Source: Mucilaginibacter arboris | Lineage (GTDB): Bacteria; Bacteroidota; Bacteroidia; Sphingobacteriales; Sphingobacteriaceae | Reading direction: 5' to 3' | Length of the DNA stretch: 64,000 bases | Assembly: GCF_009754915.1 (NCBI RefSeq) | Contig: NZ_WPIK01000001.1 | Coordinates: forward strand, 332,823-396,822 | Shown here: in pieces, positions 8,243 to 17,270 of the stretch | Layout: every line of letters begins with the position of its first letter | Position numbering within the stretch: the first letter of the stretch is position 1 | Notes under the pieces: generated by a model | What the model was told of the DNA's origin: nothing | The model's input: only the letters and a program-made list of their open reading frames with translations | Databases searched by the model: none | Made by a program: the position numbers and the translations under genes

Positions 8243-8890
8243 ATGAAAGACAACACGACCCCAAAAGAGCAACTGCTGAAAAAGATACGTAAGGCTTTGC
8301 TGGAAAAACGCGATAACCCCTATCCGCAACTGGAAGATGTACCGCTGTACCCACCACAGAACGATATTCTGGAAATGATGTTTGCCGAACAATTTACGGC
8401 TGTTGCCGGTCAGTTTATTTTTTGTGAAGATGAAATACAGTTCATCGAAAACCTGCTCACACTTGCCGAGCAGCGCAACTGGCATAAAATATATTGCTGG
8501 GAAAGTTATCTGCAAAATATCCTCAAAACATACGAATATCCTTATTTTGAAACAGACAAAGATTTTGAGCAGGCAGAAGTCGGATTAACCTTATGCGATG
8601 CTTTAATTGCCAGAAACGGAAGTATTTTAATTACCAACGGAAGTGCTGCTGGCAGACGATTAAGTATTTACCCGCACCAACATATAGTTTTGGCCTACAC
8701 CTCTCAGTTAGTTTTAGATTTAAAAGATGGATTTAAATTGCTTAAAGATAAATACAAAAACAAACTGCCATCCATGATTTCTACCATAACAGGCCCAAGC
8801 AGAACAGCGGACATCGAAAAAACACTGGTAATTGGTGCGCATGGCCCAAAAGAAATTTTTGTTTTTCTGTTAGATGATTTACAGGCATAA
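8243..8890 (+). CDS. LUD-domain protein, LutC/YkgG family
   Basis: A 215-residue LUD (lactate utilisation) domain protein. LutC acts with LutA and LutB in L-lactate oxidation, but here neither partner is adjacent, so its role is unclear. The family pattern is visible in GLTLCDALIARNGSILIT, then the SAAGRRLSIYPHQHIVLA strand, TGPSRTADIEKTLVIGAHGP and the C-terminal VFLLDD. The stop codon TAA at 8888-8890 is itself the first three bases of an exact copy of the dispersed 12-base motif. Confidence 0.85.
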   Translation: MKDNTTPKEQLLKKIRKALLEKRDNPYPQLEDVPLYPPQNDILEMMFAEQFTAVAGQFIFCEDEIQFIENLLTLAEQRNWHKIYCWESYLQNILKTYEYPYFETDKDFEQAEVGLTLCDALIARNGSILITNGSAAGRRLSIYPHQHIVLAYTSQLVLDLKDGFKLLKDKYKNKLPSMISTITGPSRTADIEKTLVIGAHGPKEIFVFLLDDLQA

Positions 8891-8899
8891 AAGAAGCAT
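8888..8899 (+). repeat. 12-base motif, exact, overlapping a stop codon
   Basis: TAAAAGAAGCAT; its TAA is the stop of the LutC-like gene. Confidence 0.9.
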
Positions 8900-8942
8900 T
8901 TGTTGCAGATAGTTAATGGTTGATAGCTAAGCAAAGTTTACA

Positions 8943-8997
8943 GCCATAAAAGAAGCATGTTCCGTTTTTAGCAATGCTTCTTTTATCGGCTTTTTTT
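8943..8997 (+). terminator. Terminator built from an inverted pair of the 12-base motif
   Basis: Exact motif copies at 8947-8958 (plus) and 8974-8985 (minus), each extended by GCC/GGC, form a 16-17 base stem with a 15-base loop. Seven T residues follow (8991-8997). This is a full intrinsic terminator for the LutC-like gene. Confidence 0.88.
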
Positions 8998-9013
8998 ATT
9001 GATCTATTATTCT

Positions 9014-9036
9014 AAATACTAAAAATATTAGTATTT
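9014..9036 (+). promoter_or_regulatory. Palindrome before the radical SAM gene
   Basis: AAATACTAA and TTAGTATTT are perfect 9-base arms around AAATA, ending six bases before the ATG at 9043. Likely an operator or a hairpin over the translation start. Confidence 0.6.
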
Positions 9037-9042
9037 TTGTTT

Positions 9043-10113
9043 ATGGATCAGCAGGAAAACGAAGCGTATTTTAAAGGCAGAGGTGCGCAGTTAAACACGC
9101 ACAACAAGTTTTTGCAAAACAAATACGTAAGAGAATTTGAGGAAGGATTGGACGAGCCGTTTTTAGAAAATAGCAAAACCCAGTTTTTTAACGAGTCCCC
9201 TAAAAACATTGTCAGCGAATCAAACAGTCCAGATTTATCTTTTAATTATTCCATCAACCCATACCAGGGCTGCGAACATGGCTGCATTTATTGTTACGCC
9301 CGCAACTCGCATGAATATTACGGTTTTAGCGCAGGCCTCGATTTTGAACGAAAGATCATTGTTAAACATAATGCTGCCCTTCTGCTGGAAAAATACTTCA
9401 ACAAAAAGAATTATCAGCCTGCCGTAATTGCACTTTCCGGCAATACAGATTGTTATCAGCCAATAGAAAAAAAGTTAAAAATCACACGTTCTTTGCTGGA
9501 GGTTTTTTTAAAATATAAGCATCCGATTAGCATCATCACTAAAAATAACCTGATCCTTCGTGACATCGATTTAGTTGAAGCTTTAGCCAGGCTTGATTTG
9601 ATCCATGTTAACGTTTCCATCACTTCTTTATCGGAAGATTTACGTTTGAAATTAGAACCTCGTACCGTAACCGCTGCCGGCCGTTTAAACGTAATCAAAA
9701 AACTTTCGGAAGCAGGTGTACCTGTCCGGGTAATGGTAGCCCCTATTATTCCGGGTTTAAACAGTCACGAAATTACAAACATTATTAAAGCTGCCGCTAA
9801 TTGTGGCGCGCGGGATGCAGCTTATACTATCGTGAGGCTGAACGGTTCAATCGGAGCTATTTTTACCGATTGGATTTACAAAGCGTTTCCGGATCAGGCA
9901 GAAAAAGTATTGCATCAAATTGAGAATTGCCATGGAGGAAAACTTAATGATTCCCGCTGGGGGACACGGAAAAGTGGTGACGGGAATATTGCAGCATCAA
10001 TCCAGCAATTCTTTACAATTGCTTGTAAAAAATACCTGAACGAACGCAAAATCCCTCCTTATAACCTCAACCATTTTATAAACCAGCATGGCAGGCAAAC
10101 AGAATTATTTTGA
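9043..10113 (+). CDS. Radical SAM protein, spore-photoproduct-lyase-like (PA0069/Rv2578c type)
   Basis: A 356-residue radical SAM enzyme. The cluster-binding CxxxCxxC is in YQGCEHGCIYCYARNSHEYY; the surrounding NPYQGC and GLDFERKIIVK are hallmarks of the PA0069/Rv2578c family, related to spore photoproduct lyase. ALSGNTDCYQPIE and RVMVAPIIPGLN follow in the TIM barrel. The substrate of this family is not established; a DNA or nucleic-acid role is inferred only from the lyase relationship. I use the ATG at 9043; the open frame begins two codons earlier at TTG. A palindrome precedes the start. Confidence 0.88.
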   Translation: MDQQENEAYFKGRGAQLNTHNKFLQNKYVREFEEGLDEPFLENSKTQFFNESPKNIVSESNSPDLSFNYSINPYQGCEHGCIYCYARNSHEYYGFSAGLDFERKIIVKHNAALLLEKYFNKKNYQPAVIALSGNTDCYQPIEKKLKITRSLLEVFLKYKHPISIITKNNLILRDIDLVEALARLDLIHVNVSITSLSEDLRLKLEPRTVTAAGRLNVIKKLSEAGVPVRVMVAPIIPGLNSHEITNIIKAAANCGARDAAYTIVRLNGSIGAIFTDWIYKAFPDQAEKVLHQIENCHGGKLNDSRWGTRKSGDGNIAASIQQFFTIACKKYLNERKIPPYNLNHFINQHGRQTELF

Positions 10114-10145
10114 TCCTATTTTGAAAATCAACAAAATAGCATTAA

Positions 10146-10182
10146 TTTTATACTAAATACCATTTTGGTATAGAGTATAAAA
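10146..10182 (+). promoter_or_regulatory. 37-base palindrome before the FabH-like gene
   Basis: Outer arms TTTTATACT (10146-10154) and AGTATAAAA (10174-10182) are perfect. Inner arms ATACCA and TGGTAT pair after a two-base mismatch. It ends four bases before the ATG at 10187. It resembles an operator or a start-occluding hairpin. Confidence 0.65.
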
Positions 10183-10186
10183 AATT

Positions 10187-11266
10187 ATGCAAGCCGATAT
10201 CCGTTCGGTAATTGTTGCTACCGGAAGTTATATTCCGGAAGTTATCATTACCAGTACTCACTTTATTAACCACCGTTTTTTTGAGAAAAACGGGAACCCG
10301 ATTGCTAAAACCAACGAGGTTATTTTAGACCAGTTTAAAAACATTACTGAGATAGAAGAAAGGCGTTACGCAAAAAAGGATCAAAACACATCCGATTTAG
10401 GTTTTTTAGCCGCAAAAGATGCACTGGAAAGTTCGGGCATAGATGGAGAAACACTCGATTACATTATTGTAGCCCACAATTTTGGCGATATTGCTTACGG
10501 TACAAACCGTGTTGATTTAGTCCCTACACTCGCTGCAAGAATTAAGCAGCTTTTACAAATCAAAAACCCAGATTGTGTGGCTTATGATTTGCCTTTTGGC
10601 TGCCCGGGCTGGGTAGAAGGTGTTATTCAGGCTAATTATTTCCTTAAATCAGGCGATGCCAAAAGATGCATGGTAATTGGGGCCGAAGTACTTTCCAGGA
10701 TCACTGATCCGCATGACCGTGATACCATGATTTATGCTGATGGTGCCGGCGCTGTTATTTTAGAAGCTGTTGCTGCTGCTGATGTTGGGATTTTAGCACA
10801 CAAAACACAATCTCATGCGGTTGATTATGCTGATCTGCTAACCATGGGCCCTTCTTTTGCGCCCGAAAAAGGAATAGAAAAGGATTTATTTATTAAGATG
10901 AATGGCCGGAAGCTGTACGAATATGCGCTGGTCCATGTACCGCAAGTAATAAAAATGGCGCTTGATAAAGCAAACGTATGTTTATATGATATAAAAAAAG
11001 TATTAATTCATCAGGCAAACGGGAAAATGGACACGGCCATTATGCAACGTGTTTTTAAACTTTACGGCGAAGAAGAATTTCCGGCGGAGTTAATGCCGAT
11101 GAATATTTCTCATTATGGCAATAGTTCTGTCGCTACTGTTCCAACACTGCTCGATACTATCTTAAAAGGCAAAATGGAAGGACAAGCTATTCATCCCGGA
11201 GATAAAATTTTGTTTGCTTCCGTTGGTGCCGGCATGAACATTAATGCTATTGTTTATCAGAATTAA
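10187..11266 (+). CDS. 3-oxoacyl-ACP synthase III-like thiolase-fold enzyme
   Basis: A 359-residue FabH-like condensing enzyme. The catalytic triad can be placed: Cys139 in DLPFGCPGWVEG, His275 in VLIHQANGKM and Asn312 in HYGNSS. FabH starts fatty-acid synthesis by joining acetyl-CoA to malonyl-ACP. This protein is longer than typical FabH (about 317-335 residues) and is not in a fab cluster, so it may instead use another acyl starter. A 37-base palindrome precedes it, and a motif copy plus a terminator follow. Confidence 0.85.
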   Translation: MQADIRSVIVATGSYIPEVIITSTHFINHRFFEKNGNPIAKTNEVILDQFKNITEIEERRYAKKDQNTSDLGFLAAKDALESSGIDGETLDYIIVAHNFGDIAYGTNRVDLVPTLAARIKQLLQIKNPDCVAYDLPFGCPGWVEGVIQANYFLKSGDAKRCMVIGAEVLSRITDPHDRDTMIYADGAGAVILEAVAAADVGILAHKTQSHAVDYADLLTMGPSFAPEKGIEKDLFIKMNGRKLYEYALVHVPQVIKMALDKANVCLYDIKKVLIHQANGKMDTAIMQRVFKLYGEEEFPAELMPMNISHYGNSSVATVPTLLDTILKGKMEGQAIHPGDKILFASVGAGMNINAIVYQN

Positions 11267-11271
11267 GCCTG

Positions 11272-11283
11272 ATGCTTCTTTTA
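11272..11283 (-). repeat. 12-base motif, exact
   Basis: Lies five bases after the FabH-like stop codon and next to the terminator at 11291. Confidence 0.9.
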
Positions 11284-11290
11284 CCGCATA

Positions 11291-11325
11291 AAAAAAGGTG
11301 GCCTTTCGGTCACCTTTAATTTTTA
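11291..11325. terminator. Bidirectional terminator between convergent genes
   Basis: AAAGGTG (11294-11300) pairs with CACCTTT (11311-11317), extended by inner GCC/GGT pairing, and is flanked by A-rich and T-rich tracts. It serves the FabH-like gene on the plus strand and the zinc-ribbon gene on the minus strand. Confidence 0.85.
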
Positions 11326-11337
11326 TGTTTATAGAAT

Positions 11338-12084
11338 TTAAACCGCTTCAGCCGTTTCCAGAACCATTTGTTCATCTACTAAAATCCTTCCGCAGTGTTC
11401 ACAAACAATGATTTTTTTACGCTGGCGGATATCTGCCTGGCGCTGTGGCGGGATCTCATTAAAACATCCTGAACAGGCATCACGTTCAATTGTAACAACA
11501 GCCAAACCATTTTTAGCATTTTTTCTTAAACGGTTGTAAGCAAAAAGCAAACGCTCTTCTATGTTTTTTTTCGCTTGCTCTGCTTGTCCTGTAAGCTCGT
11601 TTTCTTCTTTTTCGGTTTCGGAAGTAATCGTACCTAATTCTGCTTTTTTCAGTTCAAAATCTTTACGCCGCTCTTCCAGGTCAGCCAATGCTTTTTCATA
11701 AACCTGGGTTTTGGTAGCAATTTCATAACCAATTTCTTTGATTTTTTTCTCGCTTACCTGAATATCAAGTCCTTGGATTTCAATCTCCTTAGAAATTGCA
11801 TCATACTCACGGTTGTTTTTAACTTCTGTAAGCTGGGCTTCATATTTTTTAGTATTGGCCTGTGCTTCTTTTATCAGGTTTTTTCTGGTAACAACAGAAT
11901 CTTCCAGGTCATCCAGGTCATTTTTAATTTTCTGAATACGGGTCTCTAAACCGGCAACTTCATCTTCCAGGTCGCTCACTTCCATTGGGAGTTCGCCTCT
12001 TACCTGTCTGATCCTGTCGATTTTAGTGTGGATAGTTTGTAGTTCGTATAAAGCTTTTAGCTTTTGTTCTACTGTTTGTTCCAT
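11338..12084 (-). CDS. C4 zinc-ribbon coiled-coil protein (DUF164/CdsZ type)
   Basis: A 248-residue protein. Residues 5-185 are a charged heptad-rich antiparallel coiled coil (VSDLEDEVAGLETRIQKI and similar). A C-terminal zinc ribbon follows, with Cys204, Cys207, Cys228 and Cys231 (CSGC and CEHC). The family is widespread and is usually paired with Nif3-like proteins, as here. Its start ATG overlaps the stop of the Nif3-like gene as TAATG, implying translational coupling. The exact role is not established. Confidence 0.9.
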   Translation of the reverse strand: MEQTVEQKLKALYELQTIHTKIDRIRQVRGELPMEVSDLEDEVAGLETRIQKIKNDLDDLEDSVVTRKNLIKEAQANTKKYEAQLTEVKNNREYDAISKEIEIQGLDIQVSEKKIKEIGYEIATKTQVYEKALADLEERRKDFELKKAELGTITSETEKEENELTGQAEQAKKNIEERLLFAYNRLRKNAKNGLAVVTIERDACSGCFNEIPPQRQADIRQRKKIIVCEHCGRILVDEQMVLETAEAV

Positions 12085-13181
12085 TAAATTATATATTTGA
12101 CGGGGTTTGTATTAATTTTTGTTAAACGGAGAGCAAAGTTAGGAAATTTTTTGCTAATAATTTCGGCTAATAATTCCTGTGTAAACTGCTCTGTTTCAAA
12201 ATGTCCGATATCGGCAATTACCAGTTTCCCTTCTGCATCAAAAAACTCGTGGTATTTAAAATCTGCCGTAACAAAAACATCAGCACCTGCACGGATGGCA
12301 TCTTTCAGCAAAAAGCTTCCTGAACCGCCGCAAACAGCAACCTTTATCACTTTTTTGCCGGTAAAAACAGTATGCCGGACTACTTCAGCCTTCATTTGTG
12401 TTTTTACATGATGCAGAAACGATAGTTCTTCCTGCGGAAATTCCAGCTCGCCAATCAATCCGGCACCAACTTCCTGATATGGATTGGTTATCGGATACAG
12501 ATCATAAGCAACTTCTTCGTACGGATGTGCTAAGAAAAGCGCTGTCAAAATTTTGCTTTCCAGGTTGACGGGGAAAACCGTTTCAATCCTTACTTCGTCT
12601 TCCTGATGTTGGATTCCTTGTTCTCCCGCAAACGGATTGGTGTTTTCTCCGGCTTTATACGTTCCGGTCCCGCTGGCGTTAAAGCTGCACCCACTGTAAT
12701 TGCCGATACTTCCGGCACCGGCAGCAAATAAAGCTTCACGTACTTGTTCTGCCTGTACAAGCGGAACAAACGTAACCAGTTTTTTAAGAAGGCTTTTTTT
12801 GGGTGATAAAATCCGGCAGTTCTTTAAACCTAATTTGTCTGCAATTTTTTTATTTACGCCAGCAGCAACATGGTCGAGATTGGTATGGATCGCGTAAACA
12901 GCGATGCTGTTTTTAACTGCCTTTTCTACCACACGTTCTACATACGTTTTTCCGTTAAACTTTTTTAAGCCTTTAAAAACGATAGGATGATGAGAAATAA
13001 TCAGCTGGCAATTAGTTGCAATAGCTTCATCAACAATTGCCTCGGTACAATCTAAAGAGATTAAAGCCTGATTAATTTCCTGATCAGCATAACCAACAAT
13101 TAAACCCGAATTATCGTAATCTTCCTGATAGGCAAGCGGTGCAAGGCCTTCCAGATAAGCCGTAATTTCATTCAACTTCAT
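12084..13181 (-). CDS. Nif3-like dinuclear metal-centre protein
   Basis: A 365-residue member of the Nif3/YbgI family. These proteins form hexameric rings with a two-metal site and are sometimes annotated, without proof of function, as GTP cyclohydrolase 1 type 2. Metal ligands are visible in LIISHHPIVFKGLK and IHTNLDHVAAGVN, and in DIGHFETEQ near the C-terminus. The long middle segment (about 130-235) is the PII-like insert found in longer homologues. It is the first gene of a pair with the zinc-ribbon protein. Confidence 0.92.
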   Translation of the reverse strand: MKLNEITAYLEGLAPLAYQEDYDNSGLIVGYADQEINQALISLDCTEAIVDEAIATNCQLIISHHPIVFKGLKKFNGKTYVERVVEKAVKNSIAVYAIHTNLDHVAAGVNKKIADKLGLKNCRILSPKKSLLKKLVTFVPLVQAEQVREALFAAGAGSIGNYSGCSFNASGTGTYKAGENTNPFAGEQGIQHQEDEVRIETVFPVNLESKILTALFLAHPYEEVAYDLYPITNPYQEVGAGLIGELEFPQEELSFLHHVKTQMKAEVVRHTVFTGKKVIKVAVCGGSGSFLLKDAIRAGADVFVTADFKYHEFFDAEGKLVIADIGHFETEQFTQELLAEIISKKFPNFALRLTKINTNPVKYII

Positions 13182-13212
13182 TGGCTGAAATTAAACAACA
13201 TTTTTTGCCTGA

Positions 13213-13224
13213 TAAAAGAAGTAT
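13213..13224 (+). repeat. 12-base motif, T variant (TAAAAGAAGTAT)
   Basis: Sits between the DUF4199 gene stop and the Nif3-like gene start; one C-to-T difference. Confidence 0.75.
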
Positions 13225-13234
13225 CGCTTTACAG

Positions 13235-13648
13235 TTACGATTGCTTGGTATCAACTCTGCGCGAATCAGTCATCATCAATAACGAAACTGCGAGTGCAGC
13301 GATAACACCTACCAATAAGGCGCCAAAAATCTTACCCGAAAAATCTGCAATCGAACCTTTTTCTATATAATTGATGTATAAAATAGCAAAAGCAACGGCA
13401 ACAATTCCGCCGGCAATTAAAATTTTAAAGCTTTCTTGCAGTGCTTCAAAAAAGGTGATATTTCCTCCGTTTTCTACGTTACGATATCTTCTAACGCCAA
13501 AATACAAACCAATAATCGGGATCAAAGCAGAAACATATTCAATAGAGGAAGTGCTTTTAAATACGGTATAGCCAAGCAGGTGCATCATCAAAATCCACAA
13601 TCCGCTTAAAACTCCGATAACTATTCCAAAAATTACTGCATTTTTCAT
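13235..13648 (-). CDS. DUF4199 membrane protein
   Basis: A 137-residue protein with four predicted membrane segments (about residues 3-26, 38-54, 72-93 and 103-125). The GIVIGVLSGLWILMMHLLG start and the VRRYRNVENGGNITFFEAL loop match DUF4199, a family found almost only in Bacteroidota and of unknown function. It stands alone, with motif copies on both sides (13213 and 13706). Confidence 0.8.
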   Translation of the reverse strand: MKNAVIFGIVIGVLSGLWILMMHLLGYTVFKSTSSIEYVSALIPIIGLYFGVRRYRNVENGGNITFFEALQESFKILIAGGIVAVAFAILYINYIEKGSIADFSGKIFGALLVGVIAALAVSLLMMTDSRRVDTKQS

Positions 13649-13705
13649 GGTATGATTTTATTTAGGTGATCTAAGAACGGTTCTGCCGTACCAAATTTCA
13701 GGTAC

Positions 13706-13717
13706 TAAAAGAAGCAT
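13706..13717 (+). repeat. 12-base motif, exact
   Basis: Located in the divergent gap between the DUF4199 gene and mfd. Confidence 0.9.
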
Positions 13718-13814
13718 CAGCAATCCTGTTTGAATATATGAAAACAAACGGATAAAATTTTGTTTGATACGATTTAACTTTTACTAAAACACTTTTAGCC
13801 ATATTTTCTATTTG

Positions 13815-13822
13815 TATATTTG
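13815..13822 (+). promoter_or_regulatory. TATATTTG -7 element of mfd
   Basis: Exact match to TAnnTTTG, seven bases before the TTG start at 13830. It makes the earlier TTG at 13812 an impossible start if the promoter is real, and implies an almost leaderless message. Confidence 0.55.
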
Positions 13823-13829
13823 CAACGAT

Positions 13830-16800
13830 TTGAATATCCGTGATATATTAGAACGTTACAAGGCCGATAGCCGTGTAAAAAGTTTGGCCCAGGCGTTAAA
13901 TTCGGGCAAAAATCCGCGTGTACACTTGCGTGGTTTGGTTGGATCGAGTGATGCTTTTCTGGCGGTTGCAACTTATTTTTTACAGCATAAACATCTGATT
14001 TTTGTTTTGCCCGACCAGGAAGAAGCCGGTTATTTTCAGGCTGACCTGGAAAACCTGCTCGACAAAGAAATCCTGCATTTTCCATCGTCATATAGAAAAG
14101 GCTTTGATTTTACACAGCCAGACAGTAGCCACGTTTTAGCGCGTGCCGAGGTTTTGAATGAACTGAACCATGCTTCTGAATTTGGAAACCTGATTGTTAC
14201 TTACCCCGAAGCTTTGGCAGAAAAGGTAATTAACCGGGCATCATTAGAAAAAAATACTCTGGAAATTAGTGTTCAGAATAAACTTAGCATCGAGTTTATC
14301 AATGAGTTTTTGATTGAATATGATTTTGAGCGTGTTGATTTTGTTTATAGTCCCGGCCAGTTTTCTATCCGTGGCGGCATTGTTGATATTTTTTCTTTTT
14401 CGAACGATCTGCCATATCGTGTAGAGTTTTTTGGTGATTTTATTGAATCGATTCGAACTTTTGAAATCGAAAGTCAGCTTTCGGTAGAACAGGTGAGAAG
14501 TATTACGATTGTTCCAAACGTGCAATCTAAATTTTTAACAGAAAATAATATTTCTTTATTAGAATATGTAGATGCAGATACAGCTGTTTGGATAAAAGAC
14601 GTACAGTTTACGTTAGATATTATCCAGGAAGGTTATAAAAAAGCAACGCAGCTTTGGAAAGCTTTACCGGTAACAGAAAAGAATGAGAACCCGGATTGGA
14701 TCGATCCGATTTATAGCTTTTCTGATGAAAAAATGATTGCTGACCAACTTCGGGATTTTAGTGTGGTGGAATTTGGCAAACAGTTTTTTTATCAGGCAGA
14801 TCAAACCATTAGTTTTGATATTAAGCCGCAACCTTCATTCAATAAAGATTTTGGCCTGCTTATCCATAATATCAAAAACAATGATGCGGAGAAGATTGAG
14901 AACTTAATTTTAACCGATTCTACCAAGCAAATTGAACGGCTCTACGCCATTTTTGATGATTTAGACAAAACGGCAAAGTTTACACCAATTCCGGTTTCTA
15001 TCCGTGAAGGTTTTGTAGATCGCGAACAAAAATTGGCTTGTTATACCGATCATCAGATTTTTGACCGTTACTATAAATACAAGCTTAAAAAAGGCTACCA
15101 GAAATCGCAGGCTATCACGTTAAAAGAGCTTAGAGAACTAAAACCTGGCGATTATGTAACACACATTGATCACGGAATCGGAAAATATGCAGGTTTAGAA
15201 AAGGTAGAAGTGAACGGCAAATCGCAGGAAATGATCCGTTTAATTTATGCGGACAATGATTTACTTTACGTCAACATCAACTCCTTAAACAGAATTTCAA
15301 AATTCAGCGGTAAAGAAGGAACAATGCCTAAAATGAACAAATTAGGCACGGATACGTGGGACCGACTTAAAAAAACCACAAAAAAAAAAGTTAAAGACAT
15401 TGCCCGAGATTTGATCAAACTTTATGCAGTCCGCAAAACGCAGCATGGCAACGCTTTTTCTCCGGATAGTTATTTGCAAAACGAACTGGAAGCCTCTTTT
15501 ATCTATGAAGACACGCCAGATCAGGAAAAAGCAACGGCAGATTTAAAGCGCGATATGGAATCGCCGCACCCGATGGACCGTTTAATTTGCGGCGATGTTG
15601 GTTTTGGCAAAACAGAAGTGGCTATTCGCGCGGCTTTTAAAGCTGTTGCTGATAGTAAGCAAGTTGCGGTGCTTGTCCCAACTACCATTCTTGCCGCACA
15701 GCATTATAAAACGTTCTCTGACCGCTTAAAAGGCTTTCCCTGCAACATTGATTATGTCAATCGTTTCAAATCTTCCAAACAAATAAAAGATACTTTACAG
15801 AATGTAGCCGATGGAAAAGTTGATATTCTGATCGGAACGCACCGTTTGGTAAGCAAAGATGTAAAGTTTAAAGATCTGGGCTTGATGATCATCGATGAAG
15901 AACAAAAGTTCGGTGTATCAACCAAAGAAAAACTAAAGCAGATGCGGATTAATGTAGATACTTTAACTCTAACCGCAACGCCAATTCCGCGTACGCTTCA
16001 TTTTTCTTTAATGGGCGCGCGCGATTTATCTATCATTTCTACGCCTCCGCCAAACCGTCAGCCTGTTGTTACCGAACTGCATGTGTTTAATGATAAACTG
16101 ATTAAAGAAGCGGTTGAGTTTGAAGTAAACCGCGGCGGACAAGTTTTCTTTATCCATAACCGTGTGCAGGATTTAGCGCAATTAGGAGGAATGATCCATA
16201 AATTGGTGCCTAAAGCAAGCGTTGGTATTGCACACGGACAACTGGAAGGTGATGCTTTGGAAGATGTAATGCTAAAGTTTGTGAACGGCGAATATGATGT
16301 TTTGGTTGCCACAACGATCATCGAAGCGGGCCTGGATATTCCAAATGCCAATACGATCATCATCAATCATGCGCACATGTTTGGTTTGAGCGATCTGCAC
16401 CAGATGCGCGGCCGCGTTGGCCGGAGCAATAAAAAAGCGTTTTGCTATTTGCTGAGCCCGCCTTTATCAACCTTAACTTCTGAAGCAAGGAAACGCTTAA
16501 GCGCGATCGAAGAATTTTCTGACCTGGGCAGCGGTTTTAACGTGGCCATGCGCGATCTGGATATTCGCGGAAGCGGAAACTTATTAGGCGCAGAGCAAAG
16601 CGGTTTTATTGCGGAGATTGGCTTTGAAATGTACCATAAAATTTTGGATGAAGCGATCCAGGAACTGAAAGATGAAGAGTTTCAGGGCGTTTTTAAGGAT
16701 GAAAAACCTCGTCCGTTTGTTTCTTTTACGCAGATTGATACCGATCTGGAGATTTTGATCCCGGATGAATATGTAACCAGCATTGCAGAACGCTACAACT

Positions 16801-17189
16801 TGTACACCGAACTTTCTAAACTGGAAAACGAAACCGAACTGCAGGCTTTTGCCAAACAACTGGAAGACCGTTTCGGGCCGATTCCTCGACCAGTAAAAGA
16901 CATGCTCAACACCGTACGTTTACAATGGCTTGGCAAAGCGATAGGTTTTGAAAAAGTATCTCTTAAAAAGAGCATTCTGCGCGGTTATTTTACCAGCAAC
17001 CAGCAATCGCCTTATTTTGAAAGCGGTTCATTTCATAAGATCTTACAGTTTGTGCAGGAGAACCCCAGAAGATGTAACCTGAAAGAAGTAAAAAACAGCT
17101 TGCGCATCAGTTTTGAAGGCATCAAAACGATAGATGAAGCCGTAGAAATTTTGGAAGAAATGGCCGGACAACCGGTTGGTGTTGCTTAA
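13830..17189 (+). CDS. mfd: Transcription-repair coupling factor
   Basis: Mfd releases RNA polymerase stalled at DNA damage and recruits UvrA. The protein of about 1119 residues has a UvrB-like N-terminal half (DFERVDFVYSPGQFSIRGGI), an RNA-polymerase-interacting domain (LKPGDYVTHIDHGIGKYAGL), then a RecG-like translocase. Visible helicase motifs are GDVGFGKTEVAIRAAFKAV, DEEQKFGV, TATPIPRTL and QMRGRVGRS. A C-terminal TRCF domain completes it. I prefer the TTG at 13830, because a good -7 element lies just upstream and inside the longer frame. A motif copy follows ten bases after the stop. Confidence 0.95.
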   Translation: MNIRDILERYKADSRVKSLAQALNSGKNPRVHLRGLVGSSDAFLAVATYFLQHKHLIFVLPDQEEAGYFQADLENLLDKEILHFPSSYRKGFDFTQPDSSHVLARAEVLNELNHASEFGNLIVTYPEALAEKVINRASLEKNTLEISVQNKLSIEFINEFLIEYDFERVDFVYSPGQFSIRGGIVDIFSFSNDLPYRVEFFGDFIESIRTFEIESQLSVEQVRSITIVPNVQSKFLTENNISLLEYVDADTAVWIKDVQFTLDIIQEGYKKATQLWKALPVTEKNENPDWIDPIYSFSDEKMIADQLRDFSVVEFGKQFFYQADQTISFDIKPQPSFNKDFGLLIHNIKNNDAEKIENLILTDSTKQIERLYAIFDDLDKTAKFTPIPVSIREGFVDREQKLACYTDHQIFDRYYKYKLKKGYQKSQAITLKELRELKPGDYVTHIDHGIGKYAGLEKVEVNGKSQEMIRLIYADNDLLYVNINSLNRISKFSGKEGTMPKMNKLGTDTWDRLKKTTKKKVKDIARDLIKLYAVRKTQHGNAFSPDSYLQNELEASFIYEDTPDQEKATADLKRDMESPHPMDRLICGDVGFGKTEVAIRAAFKAVADSKQVAVLVPTTILAAQHYKTFSDRLKGFPCNIDYVNRFKSSKQIKDTLQNVADGKVDILIGTHRLVSKDVKFKDLGLMIIDEEQKFGVSTKEKLKQMRINVDTLTLTATPIPRTLHFSLMGARDLSIISTPPPNRQPVVTELHVFNDKLIKEAVEFEVNRGGQVFFIHNRVQDLAQLGGMIHKLVPKASVGIAHGQLEGDALEDVMLKFVNGEYDVLVATTIIEAGLDIPNANTIIINHAHMFGLSDLHQMRGRVGRSNKKAFCYLLSPPLSTLTSEARKRLSAIEEFSDLGSGFNVAMRDLDIRGSGNLLGAEQSGFIAEIGFEMYHKILDEAIQELKDEEFQGVFKDEKPRPFVSFTQIDTDLEILIPDEYVTSIAERYNLYTELSKLENETELQAFAKQLEDRFGPIPRPVKDMLNTVRLQWLGKAIGFEKVSLKKSILRGYFTSNQQSPYFESGSFHKILQFVQENPRRCNLKEVKNSLRISFEGIKTIDEAVEILEEMAGQPVGVA

Positions 17190-17199
17190 AAATTAGTGG

Positions 17200-17211
17200 T
17201 AAAAGAAGCAT
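17200..17211 (+). repeat. 12-base motif, exact, left flank of a TA module
   Basis: Lies ten bases after the mfd stop. It is in inverted orientation to the copy at 17809, so the two bracket the TA genes. Confidence 0.9.
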
Positions 17212-17270
17212 TAATCTGAAATATTTTATGAGTAAAAGTTCTTACCTTTAAATATTAAAAAGCAAAAAAC

